Positions 32,973 to 41,941 of a stretch of DNA of 56,268 bases are shown piece by piece (the stretch's first letter is position 1; each line of letters begins with the position of its first letter). Source of the DNA: Pimelobacter simplex (GTDB taxonomy: Bacteria > Actinomycetota > Actinomycetes > Propionibacteriales > Nocardioidaceae); the NCBI GenBank assembly GCA_016803235.1, contig JADCLI010000039.1:1-56268 (forward strand). Reading direction: 5' to 3'. A program made the translations under genes and the position numbers. The notes beneath the pieces were generated by a model. That model worked only from the letters and a program-made list of their open reading frames with translations, was not told the origin of the DNA and did not search any database.

Positions 32973-35192
32973 TCAGCGCAGGTCGAAGCGGTCGAGCTCC
33001 ATGACCTTGACCCAGGCGGCGACGAAGTCCTGGGCGAACTTGTCCTTCGCGTCGTCGCTGGCGTAGACCTCGGCGAGGGCGCGCAGCTGCGAGTTCGAGC
33101 CGAAGATCAGGTCGGCGGCGGTCGCGGTCCAGCGGACCTCGTCCGTGGCAGCGTCGCGGATCTCGTAGACGTGCTCGTCGGCCTCCGACGCCTTCACGAC
33201 CGCCCCCGGGGCGAGCAGGTTCGTGAAGAAGTCGGTCGACAGCACGCCCGGCTTGTCGGTCAGCACGCCGTGGGCGGAGCCGCCGACGTTGGTGCCGAGC
33301 GTGCGCAGGCCGCCCAGGAGCACGGTCATCTCCGGCGCCGAGAGGTCGAGCATGTACGCACGGTCGAGCAGCAGCGTCTCCAGCGGCAGCTTCTCGCCGG
33401 GACGGGCGTAGTTGCGGAAGCCGTCGGCCCGCGGCTCGAGCACCTCGAACGAGTCGGCGTCGGTCTGCTCCTCGGTCGCGTCCGTGCGGCCCGGGGTGAA
33501 CGGCACGGTGACGTCGAAGCCGCCGTCCTTGGCGGCCTTCTCGACCGCGGCGGAGCCGGCGAGCACGATCAGGTCGGCCAGGGAGATCTTCTTCGCACCC
33601 TCGGCGTCGAAGGCGGCCTTGATCTCCTCGAGCTTGCCGAGCACGGTCGCCAGCTGCTGGGGCTGGTTGACCTCCCAGTCCTTCTGCGGGGCCAGGCGGA
33701 TCCGGGCACCGTTGGCACCGCCGCGCTTGTCCGTCGAGCGGAAGCTCGCGGCCGAGGCCCAGGCGGTCGAGACGAGCTCGGCGACGCCGAGACCCGAGTC
33801 GAGGACCTTCGCCTTGAGCGCCGCCACGTCGGCGTCGTCGACGAGCGGGTGGTCGACGGCCGGGACCGGGTCCTGCCACAGCTGCGCCTCCGGCACCCAG
33901 GGGCCGAGGAAGCGGGCCACGGGGCCCATGTCGCGGTGGAGCAGCTTGTACCAGGCCTTGGCGAAGGCGTCGGCGAACTGGTCGGGGTTCTCCAGGAACC
34001 GGCGCGAGATCTTCTCGTACTCGGGGTCGAAGCGCAGCGCGAGGTCGCTGGTCAGCATCGTGGGCAGGCGCTTGGGCGAGTCGGGGGCCGGGCCGGGGAT
34101 GATCGGCTCGGCGTCCTTGGCGACCCACTGCTTGGCGCCGGCGGGGCTCTCGGTGAGCTCCCACTCATAGCCGAAGAGGATCTCGAAGAAGCGGTTGCTC
34201 CACTCGGTCGGCCGGTCGGTCCAGGTGACCTCGAGGCCGGAGGTGATCGCGTCCGCGCCCTTGCCGGTGCCGTGCGAGGAGAGCCAGCCGAGGCCCTGGG
34301 CCTCGAGCGGAGCGGCCTCCGGCTCCGGGCCGACGAGCTCGGCGTTGCCCGCACCGTGGGTCTTGCCGAAGGTGTGGCCACCGGCGATGAGGGCCACAGT
34401 CTCCTCGTCGTTCATCGCCATCCGGGCGAAGGTGTCGCGGATGTCGCGGGCCGACGCCAGCGGGTCGGGGTTGCCGTTGGGGCCCTCGGGGTTGACGTAG
34501 ATGAGGCCCATCTGGACCGCGCCGAGCGGGTTGGACAGGTCGCGCTCGCCGGAGTAGCGCTCGTCGCCGAGCCAGGTGTCCTCGGTGCCCCAGTTGATCT
34601 CCTCGGGCTCCCAGACGTCGGCGCGGCCGAAGGCGAAGCCGAAGGTCTTGAAGCCCATCGACTCCAGCGCCACGTTGCCCGCGAGCACGAGCAGGTCGGC
34701 CCACGAGATCTTCTGGCCGTACTTCTGCTTGACCGGCCACAGCAGGCGGCGCGCCTTGTCGAGGTTGCCGTTGTCGGGCCAGCTGTTGAGGGGGGCGAAG
34801 CGCTGGGCGCCGTCGCCCGCGCCACCGCGGCCGTCGTAGATCCGGTAGGTGCCGGCGGCGTGCCAGCTGAGGCGGATCATCAGGCCGCCGTAGTGGCCGA
34901 AGTCGGCGGGCCACCAGTCCTGCGAGGTGGTCAGGACGTCGGTGATGTCGCGCTTGAGCGCCTCGACGTCGAGCTTCGCGAACTCCTCCTTATAGCTGAA
35001 CGCAGCGCCGAGGGGGTTGCCCGCCGGGGCGTGGGCGTGCAGCACGGACAGGTCCAGCTGGTTGGGCCACCAGTCCTGGTTCGTCCGCGGGCGGTGGGTC
35101 TTCGGCGTCGGCGAGGAGAGGGCGGGGTTCTCGCTCTCACTGCCCTGGGTGCCGTCGTGTACGACGGGGCAGCCAGCCTGGTTCTCGGACAT
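32973..35192 (-). CDS. katG: Catalase-peroxidase
   Basis: 739 residues with both KatG peroxidase domains. Distal Arg107, Trp110 and His111 (RLSWHAAGTYR), proximal heme ligand His273 (AGGHTFGKTHG), and the Tyr232-Met258 pair, whose spacing matches the Trp-Tyr-Met adduct needed for catalase activity. Disproportionates hydrogen peroxide; in mycobacteria it also activates isoniazid. ATG 35192 preceded by GAAAGG. Only 24 bp after furA, so co-transcribed and Fur-controlled. Confidence 0.97.
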   Translation of the reverse strand: MSENQAGCPVVHDGTQGSESENPALSSPTPKTHRPRTNQDWWPNQLDLSVLHAHAPAGNPLGAAFSYKEEFAKLDVEALKRDITDVLTTSQDWWPADFGHYGGLMIRLSWHAAGTYRIYDGRGGAGDGAQRFAPLNSWPDNGNLDKARRLLWPVKQKYGQKISWADLLVLAGNVALESMGFKTFGFAFGRADVWEPEEINWGTEDTWLGDERYSGERDLSNPLGAVQMGLIYVNPEGPNGNPDPLASARDIRDTFARMAMNDEETVALIAGGHTFGKTHGAGNAELVGPEPEAAPLEAQGLGWLSSHGTGKGADAITSGLEVTWTDRPTEWSNRFFEILFGYEWELTESPAGAKQWVAKDAEPIIPGPAPDSPKRLPTMLTSDLALRFDPEYEKISRRFLENPDQFADAFAKAWYKLLHRDMGPVARFLGPWVPEAQLWQDPVPAVDHPLVDDADVAALKAKVLDSGLGVAELVSTAWASAASFRSTDKRGGANGARIRLAPQKDWEVNQPQQLATVLGKLEEIKAAFDAEGAKKISLADLIVLAGSAAVEKAAKDGGFDVTVPFTPGRTDATEEQTDADSFEVLEPRADGFRNYARPGEKLPLETLLLDRAYMLDLSAPEMTVLLGGLRTLGTNVGGSAHGVLTDKPGVLSTDFFTNLLAPGAVVKASEADEHVYEIRDAATDEVRWTATAADLIFGSNSQLRALAEVYASDDAKDKFAQDFVAAWVKVMELDRFDLR

Positions 35193-35216
35193 GCTCAACC
35201 TTTCGGGGGATGGTCG

Positions 35217-35639
35217 TCAGGTGCGGACGGAACACTCGGGGCACAGGCCCCAGTAGATGACCTCGGCTTCGTCGATGACGAACCCGTGGGAGTCGGACGC
35301 GGTCAGGCACGGCACGTGGCCGACCGCGCAGTCCACGTCGGCGATGGACCCGCAGGTCCGGCACACGACGTGGTGGTGGTTGTCGCCGGTGCGGGTCTCG
35401 TAGCGCGCGACCGACCCGGCAGGCTTGATGCTGCGCACCAGTCCGGCGTGGGTCAGCGTGTGCAATGAGTCGTACACCGCTTGGTGGGACACCTCCGGCA
35501 GCAGCGCGCGCGCCGCGGCGATGATCGACTCGGTGTCCGCGTGGGGGTGCGCGTGCACCGCCTCGAGGACCGCGAGCCGGGGCCGGGTGACCCGGAGCTC
35601 GACGTCCCGCAGCTGCTGCTGGAAGTCGGGCGCCGTCAT
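35217..35639 (-). CDS. furA: FurA-type peroxide/iron-responsive repressor
   Basis: 140 residues. Winged-helix DNA-binding half (RVTRPRLAVLEAV, VSHQAVYDSLHTL), metal-binding HHHVVCRTCGSI with CxxC, and C-terminal CPEC forming the structural zinc site. In actinomycetes FurA/CatR represses katG and itself and is inactivated by peroxide. I prefer ATG 35639 because a CATGCT -10 ends 7 nt upstream with a TTGACT -35; the ATG at 35651 would lie inside the -10. Confidence 0.92.
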   Translation of the reverse strand: MTAPDFQQQLRDVELRVTRPRLAVLEAVHAHPHADTESIIAAARALLPEVSHQAVYDSLHTLTHAGLVRSIKPAGSVARYETRTGDNHHHVVCRTCGSIADVDCAVGHVPCLTASDSHGFVIDEAEVIYWGLCPECSVRT

Positions 35640-35646
35640 GGATCCC

Positions 35647-35674
35647 AGCATGCCACTTTTCTTGAACGAGTCAA
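35647..35674 (-). promoter_or_regulatory. furA-katG promoter
   Basis: Minus strand: -35 TTGACT (35674-35669), 16-bp spacer, -10 CATGCT (35652-35647), then 7 nt to the furA ATG, suggesting a leaderless mRNA. A CTTGA(N5)TCAAG inverted repeat overlaps the -35 and could be the FurA operator. Confidence 0.5.
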
Positions 35675-35728
35675 GACTTGGCGGAGCGTGTCGGGGCTGC
35701 GGCCGGCGAGGCCGGGTACCACTCCGTC

Positions 35729-35929
35729 ATGGACATCTCACCCGCCTGGCTCATCCTCGCCGCCTTCGTGGCCCTGTTCATCGTCGGAGGCCTGGTCTGG
35801 GCCTTCGTCGCCGACCGTCGGCGCAACGAGCGCGTCGCCCACGACACCGAGCGCTTCGACCAGTCGGCCGACCCGGCCGACCGTCTCGACGTCGACCACC
35901 GCTACCGCGGTCCCTCGAGCGACACCTGA
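35729..35929 (+). CDS. Small single-pass membrane protein
   Basis: 66 residues. An N-terminal membrane helix (LILAAFVALFIVGGLVWAFV) is followed by a charged, disordered tail rich in Asp/Arg (FDQSADPADRLDVDHRYRG). Start ATG 35729 gives the helix right at the N-terminus; the frame is open further upstream. A strong bidirectional terminator follows its stop by 13 bp, which supports it as a real transcript. No family recognised. Confidence 0.65.
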   Translation: MDISPAWLILAAFVALFIVGGLVWAFVADRRRNERVAHDTERFDQSADPADRLDVDHRYRGPSSDT

Positions 35930-35942
35930 TCTCCCCCGACAA

Positions 35943-35985
35943 GGCACGCGGCCGGCCCCCGTCCAGCGGGGGCCGGCCGCGTGCC
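35943..35985. terminator. Bidirectional terminator
   Basis: Perfect 19-bp stem (35943-35961 with 35967-35985) with a 5-nt loop, between the convergent small membrane gene and sodN. Confidence 0.85.
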
Positions 35986-35997
35986 GCCGGTGCGCGG

Positions 35998-36393
35998 TCA
36001 GGCCAACTTGGTGGCCCAGAAGATCTCGGCGATCTCGTCGATCTTCGCGAGGAGCTCGTCGGCCTTGGCCGGGTCGAGGGTGCCCTTGGTGCCGGTGGCG
36101 CCGGCCAGCTTGGTGGCCTCGTTGACCAGGGTGTGCAACTGCGGGTAGGCCTCGAAGTGCGGGGGCTTGAAGTAGTCGGTCCACAGCACCCACAGGTGGT
36201 GCTTGACCAGCTCCGAGCGCTGCTCCTTGATCAGGATGGCGCGGGTGCGGAAGTCCGGGTCGTCGCTGTCGAGCGCCTTGGCGATGACGGCCTTGATGGA
36301 CTCGGCCTCGATCCGGGCCCGGGCGGGGTCGTAGACGCCGCAGGGCAGGTCGCAGTGGGCGGAGACCTCGACAGTGCGCGCGAACAGTCGCAT
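35998..36393 (-). CDS. sodN: Nickel superoxide dismutase
   Basis: 131 residues. The nickel hook HCDLPCGVYDP is present; cleavage before His13 would expose His1, Cys2 and Cys6 as ligands after removal of a 12-residue leader. The rest (IKEQRSELVKHHLWVLWTDYFKPPHFE) matches NiSOD. Cytoplasmic homohexamer converting superoxide to peroxide. ATG preceded by GAAAGGA. Lies 51 bp downstream of a flavin reductase with no terminator between, so may share its SoxR-type promoter. No sodX maturation protease gene is next to it. Confidence 0.96.
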   Translation of the reverse strand: MRLFARTVEVSAHCDLPCGVYDPARARIEAESIKAVIAKALDSDDPDFRTRAILIKEQRSELVKHHLWVLWTDYFKPPHFEAYPQLHTLVNEATKLAGATGTKGTLDPAKADELLAKIDEIAEIFWATKLA

Positions 36394-36444
36394 GGGCAGT
36401 TCCTTTCGTCCTTCGGGAGGGTCGCCTCGAGCCCGGTCCAGGCT

Positions 36445-36969
36445 TCAGGCCTGGGCCACGCGCAGCGTCGGCAGCGCGCGGCCCTCCGGCAACGGTGCCG
36501 GGGTCCAGTAGGCGCGGTCGTGGTGGACCAGCGGAGCGCCGGGAGCGCCGAGGCCGACCTCGTCGACCTCGAGCAGCACCAGCCAGGAGCCGCCCGCGGG
36601 GATGACGTGGCCTGGACGACCCCGGAAGGTTGCCGCGGCGCCCGGCAGCACCAGCCCGCGGCCGTCACGCACCCATCCCTGGTGGTCGGCGAAGCGCTCA
36701 CCGCGCCGGTCGGCGTACGCCATCGCGAGCTCGGCCTGGGTGGCGCTCAGCACGAACACGGACAGCTGCGCGCTGCCGACGAGCCGCGACCCCACCGAGC
36801 TCGTCCGGGCGAGCGAGAACGACAGCAGGGGCGGGTCGACGCTGACCGAGGCGACACTCGACACCGTGGCGCCGACCGGGCCGTCGCCGTCGTCCCCCAC
36901 CACGAGCGCGACGCCGGCGGCGTGACGCCGGAATCCGGCCTTGAACTGGTCTGCGAGCGATCCGGTCAC
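36445..36969 (-). CDS. Flavin reductase-like (HpaC-type) protein
   Basis: 174 residues, flavin_reduct fold: FRRHAAGVALVVG, GATVSSVASVSVDPPLLSFSL (flavin-binding strand) and HVIPAGGSWLVLLEVDEVG. Family members supply reduced FMN/FAD to monooxygenases or reduce flavins directly. GTG start is 7 nt after a TAGCCT hexamer (leaderless). A SoxR-like box sits in the promoter spacer, typical of redox-cycling-responsive flavin/quinone reductases. First gene of a likely two-gene unit with sodN. Confidence 0.85.
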   Translation of the reverse strand: MTGSLADQFKAGFRRHAAGVALVVGDDGDGPVGATVSSVASVSVDPPLLSFSLARTSSVGSRLVGSAQLSVFVLSATQAELAMAYADRRGERFADHQGWVRDGRGLVLPGAAATFRGRPGHVIPAGGSWLVLLEVDEVGLGAPGAPLVHHDRAYWTPAPLPEGRALPTLRVAQA

Positions 36970-36976
36970 GGGACGA

Positions 36977-37004
36977 AGGCTAGAACCTCAACTTGGCTTG
37001 AGGT
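36977..37004 (-). promoter_or_regulatory. SoxR/MerR-type promoter of flavin reductase
   Basis: The dyad ACCTCAACTTGGCTTGAGGT (36985-37004) has 7-bp perfect arms matching the SoxR box (CCTCAA...TTGAGG). On the minus strand it lies between a TGGACC -35-like hexamer and the -10 TAGCCT (36982-36977), about 19 bp apart, the long spacer expected for MerR-family activation. Confidence 0.65.
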
Positions 37005-37045
37005 CCATGGTTCATGGCGGACGTCACACGGCGCGCACGAGGCGC

Positions 37046-37051
37046 TACCGT
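37046..37051 (+). promoter_or_regulatory. -10 element of leaderless acyltransferase transcript
   Basis: TACCGT, 6 nt before the ATG at 37058; no Shine-Dalgarno. Confidence 0.45.
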
Positions 37052-37057
37052 CACGCC

Positions 37058-37654
37058 ATGGCACACAGGATGCGGGTCCGCCGCACGATCGCCCGGGCCG
37101 CGCTCAAGGCGACCCGGTGGCGGCTGGTCGGCGACGTCCCCGAGGCCGGGATCCTCGTCGGCGCACCCCACACCTCGCAGTGGGACTGGGTCGCCATGCT
37201 GATGATCGCCTGGGCCAACGGCGCCCGGCCGCGGGTGCTCGTCGCCGCGCACTACTTCGACGGGCCGGTCGGCTGGGTGCTGCGGCGTACCGGCGGGATC
37301 CCGCTCGACCGCTCCAGCCCGGGCGCCACCATCCGGGCGCTCCTCAAGGCCGCCGAGGAGGATGACGCCTTCCAGCTCGTCATCGCGCCGGAGGGCACCC
37401 GGAGCAAGGGTGAGTACTGGAAGCCCGGCTTCTACCGGATCTCCGAGCAGACCGGGCTCCCCGTCACTCTCGGGTTCGTCGACGGCCCGACCCGCACCCT
37501 CGGCATGGGCCCGAGCTTCCACCCCACCGGCGACGTGGTCGCCGACATGGACCTGGTCCGCGCGTTCTACGCCGACAAGCAGGGCATCAAGCCCGAGCTC
37601 CGCACCGAGCCGCGGTTGCGGGAGGAGACCGCGGAGCCTCCTAGCGACCGCTGA
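37058..37654 (+). CDS. 1-acyl-glycerol-phosphate acyltransferase-like protein
   Basis: 198 residues. PlsC-type motif I HTSQWDW (HxxxxD) and motif III APEGTRSKGEYWKPGFYRI. It lacks a clear membrane segment. Length is at the short end for PlsC, resembling small glycerol acyltransferases of actinobacteria and Bacteroidetes. Acylates an unknown glycerol-phosphate or other alcohol. Its last 14 bp overlap the convergent FAD oxidoreductase. Confidence 0.85.
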   Translation: MAHRMRVRRTIARAALKATRWRLVGDVPEAGILVGAPHTSQWDWVAMLMIAWANGARPRVLVAAHYFDGPVGWVLRRTGGIPLDRSSPGATIRALLKAAEEDDAFQLVIAPEGTRSKGEYWKPGFYRISEQTGLPVTLGFVDGPTRTLGMGPSFHPTGDVVADMDLVRAFYADKQGIKPELRTEPRLREETAEPPSDR

Positions 37655-39029
37655 CCCGGTTCGCGGCCGTCGCGATCCACGAGGTACGACGCCCGCCGCG
37701 CGCCTCCAGCCGGTCGGCCAGTCCGTACGCGCGGTACAGGCCGTGGATGCCGAGCCAGCGCAACGGCTCCGGCTCCCACGGCCGGGCCCGCTGGTCGACC
37801 CACGGCAGCGACGTGCGGTCGGTCCGCTCCCCCACGACCAGGTCCGCCAGGGTGCGGCCGGCCAGGTTGGTCGCGGTGACCCCGGTGCCGACGTACCCGC
37901 CGGCCCAGCCCAGGCCGCTCGCGGCGTCGTAGGCGACCGTCGCGCGCCAGTTGCGCGGCACGCCGAGAACCCCGCTCCACGCGTGGGCGATGCCGACGTC
38001 GCGCAGCTGCGGGAACCACGAGCAGAGCACGGCGCGCAGGTGCTGCACGGTGCGGTCGGGGATGTCGCCGTCGAGGTCGGTGCGCGAGCCGAAGCGGTAG
38101 GGGTTGCCGCGCCCGCCGATCGCGATCCGGCCGTCCGGCGTGCGCTGGGCGTAGGAGTAGACGTGGGCGAGGTCCTCGAGGGTGTCGTGGTGCGCCCACC
38201 CGATCTCGCTCCAGACCTCCTCCGGCAGCGGGTCGGTCACGATCATCGAGGAGTTCATCGGAACCCAGGTACGTCGCTCGCCCGCGAGCCCGGCCGTGAA
38301 GCCCTCGGTCGCCCGGACCACGTGCCGCGCCCGGACCGTGCCGCGGTCCGTCTCGACGCGGCCGGCCGCGATCGCCCGGACCGTCGTGCCCTCGTGGATC
38401 TGCACACCTCGCTCGCGGACCACCCGGGCGAGGCCGTGCGCCAACCGGGCCGGGTTGATCCGGGCACAGTGCGGCTCCCAGATCGCGGCCCGGGTGCCCG
38501 CCACCCGGATCCGGTCGCCGGCCTCGATCGCGGTCAGCAGCCGGGCGCCGGTCTCCGGCCACCGCTCGGCCGTCCTCGCGGCCTCCCGCGCGCGGCCCGC
38601 CTGGGCGGCGTTCCGGGCGACCAGCAGGGTCCCGCCCCGTCGTACCTCCGCGTCGATGCCGTGCTGCTCGGCGACCCGGACCACCTCGTCGACCGCGTCG
38701 TTCATGGCGAGCTGGAAGCGGGCGACGTCCGAGCGCGGGTGGGTGCGCGCGTAGCCGTCGAGCCCGCCGGTCACCGACGCCGACAGCCATCCGCCGTTGC
38801 GGCCCGAGGCGCCGTACCCGGCGAACCGCTGCTCGACGACGCGCACGCCGAGGTCGGGCCGCAGGTCGGCGAGGTAGTACGCCGTCCACAGCCCGGTGTA
38901 GCCCGCGCCCACGATCACCACGTCGGCCTCGACGTCGCCCGGCAGCGGGTCCTGCGGCTCGGGGACGCCGAGGTCGGCCCACCAGTAGGAGACCCCGCCT
39001 GTCGTCCGTGCGCCTGTCACCCCGGTCAC
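37641..39029 (-). CDS. FAD-dependent oxidoreductase (PuuB/DAO-like)
   Basis: 462 residues. N-terminal YWW segment typical of gamma-glutamylputrescine oxidase-like enzymes, FAD motif VVIVGAGYTGLWTAYYL, RNGGW flavin-contact loop, and C-terminal GWAGGYVGTGVTATNLAGR. Oxidises an amine or N-alkyl amino acid at the C-N bond. GTG start is 7 nt after TAGGCT (leaderless), so it has its own promoter. It lies 50 bp downstream of folD and in the same direction, next to the P450/C1 operon, where an amine product would be a fitting substrate (inference). Confidence 0.88.
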   Translation of the reverse strand: MTGVTGARTTGGVSYWWADLGVPEPQDPLPGDVEADVVIVGAGYTGLWTAYYLADLRPDLGVRVVEQRFAGYGASGRNGGWLSASVTGGLDGYARTHPRSDVARFQLAMNDAVDEVVRVAEQHGIDAEVRRGGTLLVARNAAQAGRAREAARTAERWPETGARLLTAIEAGDRIRVAGTRAAIWEPHCARINPARLAHGLARVVRERGVQIHEGTTVRAIAAGRVETDRGTVRARHVVRATEGFTAGLAGERRTWVPMNSSMIVTDPLPEEVWSEIGWAHHDTLEDLAHVYSYAQRTPDGRIAIGGRGNPYRFGSRTDLDGDIPDRTVQHLRAVLCSWFPQLRDVGIAHAWSGVLGVPRNWRATVAYDAASGLGWAGGYVGTGVTATNLAGRTLADLVVGERTDRTSLPWVDQRARPWEPEPLRWLGIHGLYRAYGLADRLEARGGRRTSWIATAANRVSGR

Positions 39030-39036
39030 GTGGGTG

Positions 39037-39042
39037 AGCCTA
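39037..39042 (-). promoter_or_regulatory. -10 element of leaderless FAD-oxidoreductase transcript
   Basis: Minus-strand TAGGCT, 7 nt before the GTG; no Shine-Dalgarno. Confidence 0.45.
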
Positions 39043-39079
39043 GGGGCTCACCGAGGGCTCAGCTCGTCGAGCACGGACG

Positions 39080-39945
39080 TCATCGGGCGGTCGAGAGACC
39101 GCAGTGACTCTCCGCCGCCTCCACCACGTTGCTCAGGAGCATGGCCCGCGTCATCGGTCCGACTCCGCCCGGGTTCGGGGACACCCAGCCGGCGACGTCG
39201 TGGACGTCGGGCGCGACGTCGCCCGCGATCTTGCCGTCGGCGGTCCGTGACACCCCGACGTCGAGGACGACGGCGCCGGCCCTGACCATGTCCGCGGTGA
39301 TGACCCCAGGCACGCCCGCTGCCGCCACCACGATGTCGGCAGCACGGGTGTGCGCGGCCAGGTCGCGGGTCCCGGTGTGACACAGGGTCACCGTCGCGTT
39401 CTCTGCACGCCGGGTCAGGAGCAGGCCGAGGGGCCTTCCGACGGTCACGCCGCGACCCACGACCACCACCTCCGAACCACCGAGCTCGACGCCGTGGCGG
39501 CGCAGGAGCTCCACGATGCCGTTCGGGGTGCAGGGCAAGGGCGCCCGTCGGCCGAGCACCAGCCAGCCGAGGTTCGTGGGGTGGAGGCCGTCGGCGTCCT
39601 TCTCCGGGTCGATGAGGCCGAGGACGGCGTTCTCGTCGACGTGTGCCGGAAGGGGCAGCTGCACGATGTAGCCGGTGCACGACGGATCGGCGTTCAGGCG
39701 GCGTACGGCATCCTCGACCGATGCCTGGGAGGCGTCTGCGGGGAGATCGACCCTGATCGACTCGATGCCGACCTCGGCACAGTCGCGGTGCTTGCCGGCG
39801 ACGTACCAGGTCGAGCCGGGGTCGTCGCCCACGAGGATGGTCCCGAGCCCGGGGACGACGCCGTGCTCGCGGAGCTTCTCCACCCGGGCGGAGAGCTCGG
39901 CCTTGATCGCGGCCGCCGTCGCGACGCCGTCGAGGAGGCGCGCGC

Positions 39946-39949
<4 letters not shown>
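39080..39949 (-). CDS. folD: Methylene-THF dehydrogenase/cyclohydrolase
   Basis: 289 residues, complete FolD. The catalytic lysine is in YVAGKHRDCAEVG, YIVQLPLPAHV and the NADP site VVVGRGVTVGRPLG and PNPGGVGPMT follow the family. Converts 5,10-methylene-THF to 10-formyl-THF. GTG overlaps the purU stop. Operon placement after a GcvT-like protein and PurU suggests a dedicated catabolic copy rather than the only housekeeping one; that is inference. Confidence 0.95.
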
Positions 39950-40791
<842 letters not shown>

Positions 40792-40801
40792 GTGAGTTCT
40801 C

Positions 40802-41920
40802 TCAGCTCCTGACGCGGAGGCGCTCGGGGTCGTGGACCGGCGTGCGGACGACGACGGCCGTGCCGGCCTCGCCGCCGACAAGGAGCTCGGTGTCGATCTT
40901 CGCGGCTGCGGCGGCGATGCGGGCCAGTCCGAGGGTCGCGCCGTCGAGGGCCGGCGACGGCACGGCCATGGTGACGAAGCCGACGTCCGCACCGTCGTGG
41001 AGGAGTCGGGCCCCGTCCGCGACATCGGGGTCGCAGTCGAGGATCACCGAGACGACCCGGCTCCGGACGTCGTCCTTGTGGGCCAGCAGCGCACCGCGTC
41101 CCTGGAAGTCGGCCTTGTCGAGGTCGACCGCCCAGCCCATCCTGCACTCGAACGGGGTCGTGGTCTCGTCGTACTCGAGCTCACCCATGATCATCCCGGC
41201 TTCGACGCGGACCTGCATGAGCGCGGCCGCCGCGGCCGGCTGGACGCCCAGGTCCTGGCCGGCCGCGAGGGCGGCGTCCCACAGCTCCAGAGCCCGTTCT
41301 CGGGGAACCATGACCTCGTAGCCCAGCTCAGCGGTGAAGCCCATGCGGTTGACGTGCGCGGGAATGCCTGCGATCTCCATGGCGGGGTCGAAGGTGTAGT
41401 AGGGGAAGGCCTCGTTGGACATGTCACGTTCGGTCAGGCGTTGGAGGAGCGCTCGGCTGTGGGGCCCCTGGACCGACAGCACGGCCAGGGTGTCGCGGAT
41501 CTCGGCGACGTGGACGTCCCGACCGGCGCCTGCGGCCTCGAGGGCCTCGCCGGTGGCCGGGTTGCCACCGATGATGCGGACGTGTCCGGCGCCGAGCACC
41601 GCTGCGGTGACGTCGTCGAGCATGTATCCGTCCGGCGAGACCACGACGCCGTAGGCGATGCGTCGGGGACCGAGGTCACGCAGGTTGCGTGAGAACACCG
41701 CGTCGGCGACGGCGAGCGCCTCGACTCCCGTGAGGTCCCACTTGTAGAGCATGGAGAACTCCAGCAGGGCGACCCGGTTGCGGATGGCGTCGTACTCGGT
41801 CTCGGGATCGGTGTACCAGAGCGGTACGGCGAAGCCGCAGACGTCGATCGCTTCGCCGACGGCCTCGGGGAAGCGCGGCGAGAAGGGGGTCGAGCGAAGC
41901 TCGTCGGTCTGGATGGTCAC
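40802..41920 (-). CDS. GcvT-like THF-dependent methyltransferase/demethylase
   Basis: 372 residues, GcvT fold with the C-terminal barrel. ISHLL-type GcvT contacts are replaced, but DGYMLDDVTAAVL and GFTAELGYEVMVP (the conserved GY-E) are clear. No other glycine-cleavage genes (gcvP, gcvH) are near. Relatives outside glycine cleavage include DMSP demethylase DmdA, LigM-type O-demethylases and dimethylglycine/sarcosine enzymes that move a C1 unit to THF. Next to PurU, FolD and a P450 it is probably a catabolic demethylase. GTG start with GAGGAG upstream. Confidence 0.85.
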   Translation of the reverse strand: MTIQTDELRSTPFSPRFPEAVGEAIDVCGFAVPLWYTDPETEYDAIRNRVALLEFSMLYKWDLTGVEALAVADAVFSRNLRDLGPRRIAYGVVVSPDGYMLDDVTAAVLGAGHVRIIGGNPATGEALEAAGAGRDVHVAEIRDTLAVLSVQGPHSRALLQRLTERDMSNEAFPYYTFDPAMEIAGIPAHVNRMGFTAELGYEVMVPRERALELWDAALAAGQDLGVQPAAAAALMQVRVEAGMIMGELEYDETTTPFECRMGWAVDLDKADFQGRGALLAHKDDVRSRVVSVILDCDPDVADGARLLHDGADVGFVTMAVPSPALDGATLGLARIAAAAAKIDTELLVGGEAGTAVVVRTPVHDPERLRVRS

Positions 41921-41941
41921 GAGGTCTCCTCGGTCGTGCGG

